64,000 nt of DNA from Isoetes taiwanensis (Eukaryota; Streptophyta; Lycopodiopsida; Isoetales; Isoetaceae). Made by a program: the position numbers and the translations under genes. Each line of letters opens with the position of its first letter. The first letter of the stretch is position 1. Of the stretch, positions 54,826 to 64,000 are shown in pieces. The DNA is taken from the NCBI GenBank assembly GCA_021234155.1, contig JAJEKV010000079.1, positions 2,050,789 through 2,114,788 on the forward strand, written 5' to 3'. The notes beneath the pieces are model-generated. The model worked only from the letters and a program-made list of their open reading frames with translations, was not told the DNA's origin and made no database searches.

Positions 54826-54850
54826 TTTAATTTAATTTAATTTAATTTAA
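54826..54850 (+). repeat. TTTAA tandem tail of the LINE
   Basis: Five TTTAA units follow TCACGGCGTGAA, 55 bp after the last coding block. Confidence 0.85.
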
Positions 54851-55080
54851 TACCTTACCTGCTATGATAACTAATACCTTACCAACATGCAAAGATGTAA
54901 TTTATCTTAAAATTTTATTTTGTTAGATTTAAAAAGGTTAGGTTTCCACCAATAGTATATGTAGCTACGTGTTCGTTTGTTACGACGACATATATATATA
55001 TTTTTTTAATTTTGTCCCTTGCTATGAGAACTAATACCCTACCAACATGCGAAGATGTAGTTTATCTCAATATGCATGTA

Positions 55081-58000
55081 TGTTGGCGATGACTTAGGAA
55101 GCTAGCTGACAAAAAATCAGAATTTAAATCCGTATTATGCATTAATTACGAATTTACGAATGTCTTGCTACTGCAAAAGCGGGCCTTGACTTCTAACTGC
55201 CACAACGGGAGGAGTAGAGGTCCAAACTCCATTCCGTCAGTTCCCCTTGCTTCGTTCTCAATCGCATGTGATCGCCCACGCCCCAAGTGCAAAAGACCAA
55301 AACTTCGGCACCCAAAACGCGAACCCCCGCTAGAACCTCGCAACTCATAGGGTTTACGTTTGGAGGTCTATCCTTGTCGATTCGACTAGAACCTTTAAGG
55401 CCGTCTCTTGACGTAGAGGGGTGTTGATGCCGAGCACGGACCCTAAAACCACCCTAAGCAGCTTACCCCAAAAGTCCTCTCCCCGAAGGCCCCCGGCGAC
55501 GGACGGGCAACTTCCCCTCCGAACACCGTGATCTGTCTCGCCAATGGACTCGAACGTCGACATTGCCCTATGGACCAAGTTTTGTGGCCAGAAGCCCACC
55601 CTTTCTCGAAGAAGCGCCAAACTATCTCATGTGCAACACACTCGTAGTCAATTGGCATAGGAGGTGGCTGCTGAATACTGCAATGTAGGGCGTAAGTGTT
55701 TCTTTCTTTTGCAAAACTGACCGTGTAACTTGGTCCCTAGAGTAATTTTGGCATTCCGGACGATGTGGCGAAGTCGAATTACCATTTCGGAGCCTCCGCA
55801 ATGTCCGAACGACAAAACACTTTGGTTTCTACACTGTCGCCCGCAGGACGCTTCGCGGTTGGATATGTTCTCCCGGACGGATGTTGGATTTTTTTGGACC
55901 TTCTCGAACCAGGTTCCTTGAACAAAACCGAGATCCGGGAGTGTGGTTTTAGCGTCGCCCCGGTGGAGCCCATTTGCCAGAAAGGTCGCCTCGGGAAGCT
56001 TTTTTTGGGGCTCGCCCCCCAGGGTTCGGACTCTCCCCTCTAATGAGGAGGCCTTGCAAGGTCCCGGCCTTGTTTGACTTGGGCAAGTGTGCGGCTACCG
56101 CTGCCCAACAACAGTCTGCCGGACCGTTCTAATGCAAACTATTTGATATAAACCTTATCCAAAATTTTTGAAAGTTGGCCTGTATGTTTGCGATGACTTA
56201 GGAAGCTAGCTGACAAAAAATCAGAATTTAAGTCCGTACTATGCATTAATTATGAATTTACGAATGTCTTGCTACTCCAAAAGTGGCTCTTGACTTCTAA
56301 CTGCCACAACGGGAGGAGTATAGGTCCAAACTCCATTCCGCCGGTTCCCCTTGCTTCGTTCTCAATCGCATGTGATCGCCACGTCCCAAGTGCAAAAGAC
56401 CAAAACTTCGGCACCCAAAATGCAAACCCCGCTAGAACCCGACAACTCATAGGGTTTACGTTTGGAGGCTCTATCCTTGTCGATTTGACTAGGACCTTGC
56501 TTGTCTTGATGTAGAGGGGGGGTGTTGGCCTTGAGCACGGACCTTAAAACCACCCGGAAGCGGCTTGCCCCAAAAGTCCTCTCCCTCCCGGCCCTCGCGG
56601 CGGACGGGCAACTTCCCCTCTCGTAACCGTGATCTGCTCTCGCCAATGGACTCGAGCGTCGACATTGCCCTAGGGACAAAAGTTTTGTGGCCAGAAGCCC
56701 ACCCCTTCTCGAAGAAGCGCCAAACTATCTCATGTGCAACACACTCGTAGTCAATTGGCCTAGGAGGTGGCTGATGAATACTGCAATGTAGGGCGTAAGT
56801 GTTTCTTTCTTTTGCAAAACTGACTGTGTAACTTGGTCCCTATGGTAATTTTGGCATTCCAGACGATGTGGCGAAGTCGAGTCGCCATTTCGGAGCCTCC
56901 GCAATGTCCGAACGACAAAACACTTTGGTTTCTACACCGCCGCCGGGGCGCTTCAGCGGTTGGATATGTTCTCCCGACAGGATGTTGGATTTTTGGACCT
57001 TCTCGAACCAGGTTCCTTGAACAAAGGATTCAACGGGATCACGGAACCGAGATCCCGAGTGTGGTCTTTAGCGTCGCCCGGGTGGAGCTGCCGCCAGAAA
57101 GGCTCAGAAAGCTTTTTGGGGCTCCCCTCCGGGGGTTCGGACTCTCCCCTCTAACGAGGAGGGCCTTGCAAGGTCCTGGCCTTGTTTGACTTGGGCAAGT
57201 GTGCCAGCTCGGCTGCCCAACAACAGGCTGCCCGGACCGTTCTAATGCAAACTATTTGATCTAAACCTTATCCAAAATTTTTGAAAGTTGGCCTGTATGT
57301 TGGCGATGACTTAGGAAGCTAGCTGACAAAAAATCAGAATTTAAGTCCGTACTATGCATTAATTACGAATTTACGAATGTCTTGCTACTGCAAAAGTGGC
57401 CCTTGACTTCTAACTACCACAACGGGAGGAGTATAGGTCCAAACTCCATTCCGTCGCCCCCTTGCTTCGCGTTCTCAATCGCATGTGATCGACCACGTCC
57501 CAAGTGCAAAAGACCAAAATTCGGCACCCAAAATGCAAACCCTGCGAGAACCTGGCAACTCATAGGGTTTACGTTTCGGAGGCTCTATCCTTGTCAGATT
57601 TGACTAGGACCTTGCGCCATGTCTTGGCGTAGGGGGTGTTGGCGCCAGAGCATGGACCTTAAAACCACCCTAAGCGGCTTGCCCCAAAAGTCCTCTCCCT
57701 CAAGGCCCCCGGCGACATGGGACGGGCAACTTCCCTCTCGGAACCGTGATCTGCCTCTCGCCAATGGACTCGAAACGTCGACATTGCCCTAGGGACCAAG
57801 TTTTGTGGCCAGAAGCCCACCCCTTCTCGAAGAAGCGCCAAACTATCTCATGTGCAACACACTCGTAGTCAATTGGCCTAGGAGGTAGCTGCTGAATACT
57901 GCAATGTAGGGCGTAAGTGTTTCTTTCTTTTGCAAAACCCGGCGTGTAACTTGGTCCCTATGGTAATTTTGGCATTCCGGGACGATGTGGGAAGTCGAAT

Positions 58001-60235
58001 CGCCATTTCGAACCTCCGCAATGTCCGAACGACAAAACACTTTGGTTTCTACACTCGCCCTTGGGCGCTTCAGCGGTTTGATATGTTCTCCCGGGCGGAT
58101 GTTGGATTTTTTGGACCTTCTCGGACCAGGTTCCTTGAACAAAGGATTCAACGGCCGGATCACGGGAACCGAGATCCGGAGTGTGGTCTTTAGCGTCGCC
58201 CCCCGGAGCCGCCCGAAAAGGCCTCCTCGGGGAAGCTTTTTGGGGCTCACCTCACGGGGTTGGACTCTCCCCCTCTAGAGGAGGCCTTGCAAGGTCCTCG
58301 CCTTGTTTGACTTGAGCAAGTGTGCGGCTTTCGGCTGCCCAACAACAGCTGCCCGGACCGTTCTAATGCAAACTATTTGATCTAAACCTTATCCAAAATT
58401 TTTGAAAGTTGGCACGTATGTTGGCGATGACTTAGGAAGCTAGGCGACAAAAAATCAGAATTTAAGTCCGTACTATGCATTAATTACGAATTTACTGAAT
58501 GTCTTGCTACTTTGCAAAAGTGGCCCTTGACTTCTAACCGCCACAACGGGAGGAGTAGAGGTCCAAACTCCATTCCGTCCCGGTTCCCCTTGCTTTATGT
58601 TCTCAATCGCATGTGATCGACCACGTCCCAAGTTCAAAAGACCAAAACTTGGCACCCAAAATGCAAACCACGCTAGAACACGGCAACTCATAGGGTTTAC
58701 GTTTGAGGCTCTATCCTTGTCGATTTGACTAGGACCTTGCGCCGTGTCTTGGCGTAGGGGGGTTGTTGATGCCGAGCACGGACCCTAAAACCTCCCGAAG
58801 CGGCTTGCCCCAAAAGTCCTCTCCCAGAAGGCCACAGCGACGGGCGGGCAACTTTCCCTCTCGAGGCACCGTGACTGCTCTCGCCAATGGACTCGAACGT
58901 CCGACATTGCCCTAGGGACCAAGTTTTGTGGCCGAAGCCCACCCTTCTCGAAGAAGCGTCAAACTATCTCATGTGCAACACACCGTAGTCAATTGGCCTA
59001 GGAGGTGGGCTGGCGAATCTTTTGCAATGTAGGGCGTAAGTGTTTCTTTCTTTTGCAAAACCGACCGTGTAACTTGGTCCCTAGCTAGGGTAATTTTGGC
59101 ATTCGGACGATGTGGCGAAGTCGAATCGCCATTTCGAGCCTCCGCAATGTCCGAACTACAAAACACTTTGGTTTCTACACTCGCCGCCCGGGGCGCTTGT
59201 GTTTGATATGTTCTCCCGGGACGGATGTTGGATTTTTGGACCTTCTCGGACCAGGTTCCTTGAACAAAGGATTCAACGGTCGGATCACGGAACCGAGATC
59301 CTGGAGTGTGGTCTTTAGCGTACGCCCCCGGGCGGCCGCCAAGAAAGGCTGCCTCGGGAAGCTTTTTGGGGCTCGCCTCCTGGGGTTCGGACTCTCCCCT
59401 CTAATGAGGAGGCCTTGCAAGGTCCTGGCCTTGTTTGACTTGGGCAAGTGTGCGGCTTCGGTACCAACAACAACGAGTCGCCTGGACCGTTCTAATGCAA
59501 ACTATTTGATCTAAACATTATCCAAAATTTTTTGAAAGTTGGCCTGTTTGTTGGCGATGACTTAGGAAGCTAGCTGACAAAAAATCAGAATTTAAGTCCG
59601 TATTATGCATTAATTACGAATTTACGAATGTCTTGCTACTGCAAAAGTGGCCCTTGACTTCTAACTGCCACAACGGGAGGAGTACAGGTCCAAACTCCAT
59701 TCCGTCGGTTCCCTTGCTTCGCGTTCTCAATCGCATGTGATCGGCACGCCCCAAGTGCAAAAGACCAAAACTTCGGCACCCAAAACGCAAACCCCGCTAG
59801 AACCTCGCAACTCATAGGGTTTACGCGTTTGAGGCTCTATCCTTGTCGATTTGACTAGGACCTTGAGCCGCGTCTTGGCGTAGAGGGGGTGTTGACGCCC
59901 TTGAGCATGGATCCTAAAACCACCCGCCCTGGGCTTTTGCCCCAAAAGTCCTCTCCCGAAAGGCCCCGGCGACGGACGGTCAACTTCCCTCTCCGGACCG
60001 TGATCCGCGATCTCGCCAATGGACTCGAACGTCGACGTTGCCCTAGGGACCAAGTTTTGTGGCGAAGCCCACCCCTTCTCGAAGAAGCCAAACTATCTCA
60101 TGTGCAACTTCGTAGTCAATTGGCCTAGGAGGTGGTCAAAGTTGAATCTTTACAATGTAGGGCGTAAGTGTGTCATTTTTTGCAAAACCGACCGCAAACT
60201 ATTTGTATCTTGGTCCCTAGGGTAATTTTGGCATT
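55081..60235. repeat. 1.1-kb tandem repeat, about 4.6 copies, inside the CACTA element
   Basis: TGTTGGCGATGACTTAGGAA (second copy TGTTTGCGAT) begins each unit at 55081, 56185, 57299, 58419 and 59549: spacings 1104, 1114, 1120 and 1130 bp. The fifth copy stops near 60235 in the GGTAATTTTGGCATTCCG block. Copies are over 90% alike by eye. Differences concentrate as small indels at GC-rich runs, so no reading frame survives in all copies; frames of 60-135 codons here are chance. A partial precursor (ACTAATACCYTACCAACATG) is duplicated at 54869 and 55030. Confidence 0.92.
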
Positions 60236-60319
60236 CCGCACGATAAGCGGCGTCGAGATTAATTTTTTTTCGCGACGTTTTTTTTTTCTTTTTTCTTTTT
60301 CAAAAAAAAAAAAAAAAAA

Positions 60320-60890
60320 GAGTGTGACGTCGTTGAACGACGTTGCTTACGTGGGCGCTCTGGCGACAATAGCGGGCGCGACGATGCCGCCACGCCGGCA
60401 AAACCGCCGCCACCACGTCGATATTCTAAGCATCGTTTAACGGCGTCATGTCGACGATGGCGGACACTTTCTTTGGCGAAGCCAAACTATCTCGTGCCCG
60501 CATGGCATGTCGAAAACCACGGTTGGTCCCTAGGTCACGCCGGATTTTTTTTTTCGCCGCTCAACGATGTCACGTCGACGTGGCAGAACACGGTGGCGTG
60601 CCAGCCTGGCATGTCAGCAAGCCACGCAGCCGGATGTGCCACGCCAGATCCACGAGACGATGTTAAACGACGTTTTGTGCACGTGGCACGACACGCACGC
60701 TTGCCAGCGTGGCGCCAGCACCATGCCACGCAGGCATGGTGGACACGTCAGCTCTGTGTGGCGTCGTTGAACGACATCGTGATGCCGTTGAACGACGTCA
60801 CCATCGTCAAACGACGTTGTCGTCGTTCCTCGGCGATTTGACGTCGTTCAACGACCTCTAGACATCATTGAAGGTCGACTATCCCTTGTA
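60320..60890. repeat. Right CACTA subterminal repeats, CpG-rich
   Basis: Dense CGTTGAACGACGT, CGTTTAACG and GACGTCGTT words, mirroring 50160-50590. Short frames across it are compositional artefacts. Confidence 0.88.
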
Positions 60891-60893
60891 GTG

Positions 60894-61084
60894 ATCTGGA
60901 ATGGACTCCCAAAACCAACCTGGGTTCTTCAGCCATTTTGAATACACCTCGTTTTTGTGCTACCCTTTCAAGTCTAGATCCTGTATTTTTCTATATACAT
61001 CATAGTCCTTTATCTCCATGGTTAGTTGCTTTTCCATCGCTTGATAGCTGGATTGCATTCCTTATTTCTGTGTGTGCCACATGC
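60894..61084 (+). repeat. Segmental duplication copy A, right part
   Basis: Starts with the ATC target duplicate, then TGGAATGGACTCCCAAAACC; matches 61286-61440 closely. With 49748-50149 it forms the interrupted copy. Confidence 0.88.
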
Positions 61085-61086
61085 TG

Positions 61087-61440
61087 ACCATATTTGTTAG
61101 AAGTGATACTGTGGTGTTGCAGTCAGCACTTGCAGATTTTGAACAGTGGATTTGTGGTTACTCTGCTCCTAAGAAACATCAGGGCTCACAGTGTGGAAGA
61201 TAACAGGACCATGTAGAGTCTGTATATGACCATGTTTTGATATGCAGAGATAATGTATTTCTAATATCTAATATTTCATTTTTATGTCAGCATCTGGAAT
61301 GGACTCCCAAAACCAACCTGGGTTCTTCAGCCATTTTGAATCTATCTTGTTTTTGTGCTACCCTTTCAAGCCTAGATCCTGTATTTTGCTATCTAATTAC
61401 CTACATATCATAGTCTTTTATCTCCATAGTTAGTTGCTTT
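61087..61440 (+). repeat. Segmental duplication copy B, uninterrupted (empty CACTA site)
   Basis: Runs from CATATTTGTTAGAAGTGATA through TTTTTATGTCAGCATCTGGAATGG to CCATCGCTTATAGCTGG. At 61286-61288 the single ATC joins the two sequences that flank the CACTA element in copy A. Confidence 0.9.
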
Positions 61441-61683
61441 TCCATCGCTTATAGCTGGAAAACTTTAGAAACACGAAAAGCTGTGTCCTTAAGCAAAAAC
61501 TTTTGAAAGTTTTCCATAGGCATATAGCAGTCCACATTGAGCATTGCCCATAATCATAAGCTAACACATTGGTTCTGGTAATGGCAACATGATGTATAGG
61601 AATTTTATGTAGATTGCTTTAGAAGCATTTTGTTATCTGTAGATCATGTCCTACCATGTGTCATGATATTTTGATTAATACAG

Positions 61684-62430
61684 AGTGCAAGAGAAGAATT
61701 GGGGTGCAGACTTTAGGAAATTGTCTCTCGGTGCTGCGCTAGTGGCTTTGACACTTTGGCTTGATCAGATGCAGGTTGCTTCGAGTATCCTGGCTTCATG
61801 ATTTTTGAGCTTCTATTCCTCTACCCCATATGACTACCCTTATGATATTCAGGACATGCTCTGAATATGTTAGCATGAAATACATTTTTCTATTTCTTTG
61901 TTTTTTGCATGCTCTATGTTCTAATTATCCATATGGTTGCAGGATGCATCTCTTGAAGGTGTTCCGGAATCTTCAAAGTCTATGATGCTTATCATGGGAG
62001 GTAGCAAATATAACAATCAGGTATCAGTGAGTAAAGCATTAAAAGTCCACTTATGGACCATGGGTTCTCCTTTTCTTCCTTCTAGAACTCTTCTAGAACT
62101 ACGTCATTGGCTGAGGGATTCTTCCTATTGCATGGATTTGGAATTAATGGATTTCAAACAACCCCCAGAAGCCAATTCAATGAAAATTTTAATGGTGTGT
62201 TCATGCGGCAAGAGCTTGTTTCAGTTGTAAAAGAAATTAAGGAGAAAATGGGAGATGTTACACCTAAAAAGTTCAGTAACCTAGTGCATTTTTCGTTGAT
62301 AAAGCGTCCCTCAACAATAGTTGCTGATCTGAAAGGGAGGGCAGAAAAGATTACAAAAAGGAAGGCTAGACTTAAAATCCATATTCTGAGATGGGAAAAA
62401 CACAAGACGAAAAATAGTGCCAAATAGTGA
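61684..62430 (+). other. Exon-like segments of an unrecognised plant gene
   Basis: Exon at 61684-61774 (after TACAG) reads VQEKNWGADFRKLSLGAALV and ALTLWLDQMQ. Exon at 61943-62020 (after GTTGCAG, before GTATCA) reads DASLEGVPESSKSMMLIMGG and SKYNNQ, phase 0 on both sides. A third open stretch at 62104-62426 reads FLLHGFGINGFQTTPRSQFN and MRQELVSVVKEIKEKMGDVT. Splice sites and composition suggest real exons, possibly of the same gene as the WICGYSAPKKHQ exon in the upstream duplication. I do not recognise the family. Whether it is alive is unclear, as no complete frame was assembled. Confidence 0.4.
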
Positions 62431-62849
62431 AGAGGGCCTGTGTCAAGGTCATCCTATATATAATAGGTGGAAGCTTTTTCAGTCGTACATTCTTCTTTTA
62501 TAGAATGCACTTGATTTTCAAAGGCAGAAAAAGGATTTCAGAATTCTATATTCAGATAAAGGAAGACATGAAGGGAAATAGAATCTCCGCGGCCACAATA
62601 TTTGGGACAGATCGATGAGACTCTAAGTAGGAGGCAACAATGGTGAAAAATCTAAAGAATTTACTCTTAGTTGGAGTGTATGGCAGCTTCTTGATTTTTC
62701 ATTTTCCTACTGGTGGTTTTGCACATTCTTTTGCTTAGAGGCTGCAACTTATGTAAGAATGGTTCTGCTCTAATGATCATCCAAGTTTCGAATTCTGGGT
62801 TGAGCTTGACAAATATCTTAATGCAACAGTAACGAACAAGGTGAAGCAT

Positions 62850-63437
62850 CTTTGGCACAGGGACTGGCATTTCTTCGTACTGTAGCAAATGTATATACAA
62901 CATTGCAACTTCAGGTATGGTATTAGCAACATCAGCAGCTTTTTGCCTGTCAACTTAAAAAATGTTCCATGTATGATGTTTTTCATTTATGTGTAGAGTT
63001 GGGAAAAAACTGTTGAATGCTACAATTTGGGACAAGGTCTAATGCCAGCTAGCTTCAAAGTGAGGACAATTCCTCTTGAAGGAGATTCTGCCAGTGGAAC
63101 AGACGATATCCTAGACCCTGATTTTGGCAAAGCAGCAATTGGCAGGGTAGTACCAGTAGATTCAGGTAACGTGATGGTATTTTTGATAAGCTGGCAGAAC
63201 TTTGATTGATAACTTTCCCTACAGGTCTCTGGTGGATAATTCTATTGAGAGCTTATGGAAAAAGTACAGGGGATCTGTCTTTGCAAGAAAGAACAGACGT
63301 GCAAACAGGAATGAAAATGATTTTGAAGCTATGTTTGGCAGATGGTTTTGACATGTTCCCATCATTACTAGTTACAGATGGACCCTTCATGATAGATTGG
63401 TGAATGGGAATTCATGGCCATCCTCTTGAGATTCAGG
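62850..63437 (+). pseudogene. Alkaline/neutral invertase (GH100) fragment with nonsense codon
   Basis: Neutral invertases hydrolyse sucrose to glucose and fructose. A degenerate exon (about 62850-62914) ends LQLQ before GTATGG. Exon 62997-63165 reads [20 protein letters not shown], then [20 protein letters not shown] and ends in phase 1 at GTAACG. Exon 63225-63437 reads [20 protein letters not shown] and [20 protein letters not shown]. Where the family has MIDRRMGIHGHP, this copy has MIDW then TGA (63401-63403), then MGIHGHPLEIQ in frame: both Arg codons changed, the second to stop. Upstream catalytic exons and all downstream exons are missing. Not functional. Confidence 0.87.
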
Positions 63438-63439
63438 CA

Positions 63440-64000
63440 TGCATTCAAAACATAATGATGCTTTTTATTGGATCCAATCATTTAGGACATGATTGAAGGG
63501 TGAGGCACTTAGGAATGGAGTGTGAACGTGCAGGCTACACATTATCAGGGCACAACTGACTCTTGTACATTAAAGTATTGAAAGGTGCTAATGTTAGTAT
63601 TATCATGCTTCACATAGAGATTGCTTTCCATATATGGCTTGCACACTGTCGTATTGACACTATGTAATATGTACTGACGTCCCTTAGGTCTTGTTATTAT
63701 CTCCTGAGGATGTAGACATACTGTGAATATACTTGGTCTTAGATGTGCCTCTCCAGTATGTGCGTGTTAGTGCATATGTCTTCCCCACTTTGCTCAATTA
63801 TAGAGCTTTCAAGATGTGCAATGGTGAAACTACCTTGCCCGCATATACAAAAAAGACAGTTAATTTCGCATGTTTAATTTGTCAAATATTTTGACTTGTT
63901 TCAATGTGGATGTGAATTGTGTGAAATGACACAACTATCTTGTTGCTAAAGACACAGTTTTATTCTGCCCTAAGATGTGCCAGTGAAATGCTCATTTTAG
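63440..64000. other. Window end, no gene recognised
   Basis: AT-rich sequence following the invertase fragment, with no further invertase exons, no terminal repeat and no Helitron end. Confidence 0.5.

Larger units (their letters stand above)
52020..54850 (+). mobile_element. LINE inserted in the CACTA element
   Basis: Endonuclease C-terminal part, reverse transcriptase, Cys/His C-terminus and a (TTTAA)n tail at 54826-54850, all + strand. The 5' end is truncated within the endonuclease. It is of the same broad type as the LINE at 25.9 kb but clearly a different family, with a TTTAA tail in place of TTCTA. It has fewer breaks than that copy, so it is probably younger. Confidence 0.9.
50150..60893. 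mobile_element. CACTA (En/Spm) transposon, 10,744 bp, non-autonomous
   Basis: Left end CACTACAAAAGTT at 50150, right end complement CACTACAAGGGAT at 60893; the first 8 bp are identical and 10 of 13 match. It is flanked by the 3-bp duplication ATC (50147-50149 and 60894-60896), as expected for CACTA elements. Both ends carry dense AACGACG/CGTCGTT subterminal repeats. Inside are a GAA-rich tract, a LINE insertion and about 4.6 copies of a 1.1-kb tandem repeat. No TNP1/TNP2-type transposase coding is recognised, so it depends on a partner element. Confidence 0.92.

Noticed and set aside
55146-60225. Frames of 60-135 aa in the 1.1-kb repeat units.
   Set aside because: No frame is conserved across the copies because of small indels; positions and lengths differ in each unit.
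63364-63376. CATTACTAGT, as in the Helitron ends.
   Set aside because: It lies in the invertase coding sequence and has no hairpin before it.

Overview
This is a nuclear window from a land plant. It shows canonical GT/AG introns, a PB1-domain gene, a plant phospholipid methyltransferase gene, a PPR remnant, and every main class of plant transposable element. The large, AT-rich, repeat-filled layout with old LINEs suggests a big genome, perhaps a seedless vascular plant such as a fern. That lineage guess is weak. Only two protein genes look intact: a two-exon phosphatidyl-N-methylethanolamine N-methyltransferase gene (PLMT/PEMT type, 15279-17325, + strand, 164 aa) and a single-exon PB1-domain gene (43099-44934, + strand, 611 aa). 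Almost everything else is mobile DNA or gene debris.

Region 1-7.7 kb: two Helitrons of one family lie head to tail. Each ends in a GCCCAGC/GCTGGGC hairpin followed by CTAG|T (ends at 767 and 4191). The first carries purple acid phosphatase exons. The second carries, all on the + strand, pieces of three unrelated genes: a conserved plant protein, malate synthase, and an HSP70/HSP110-type chaperone. Right of the second end runs a decayed Ty3/gypsy chromovirus (RT, integrase C-terminus, chromodomain, polypurine tract, LTR).

Region 7.7-20.9 kb: a BASS1-like transporter fragment with intact splice sites but a nonsense codon; a 2669-bp Mutator-like element (12503-15171) with a perfect 9-bp target-site duplication, ending 98 bp before the PLMT coding sequence; the PLMT gene; a 459-bp MITE; several foldbacks and nested tandem repeats.

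Region 20.9-42.8 kb: a field of GGAAACCTCCCC motifs in both orientations, a PIF/Harbinger transposase remnant, a LINE with a TTCTA-repeat tail (25.88-28.9 kb), a roughly 2 kb degenerate GAATCT array wrapped around a TCCTACGG array, a strong long hairpin (34.8-35.06 kb), and minus-strand LINE fragments.

Region 42.8-64 kb: the PB1 gene, a minus-strand PPR pseudogene, then a 10,744-bp CACTA element (50150-60893) with its 3-bp target duplication ATC. It holds a LINE insertion and about 4.6 copies of a 1.1-kb tandem repeat. The site into which it inserted is present a second time, empty, immediately downstream (61.09-61.44 kb). The right end holds exons of an unrecognised gene and a broken alkaline/neutral invertase fragment. 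No tRNA, rRNA or CRISPR was seen.
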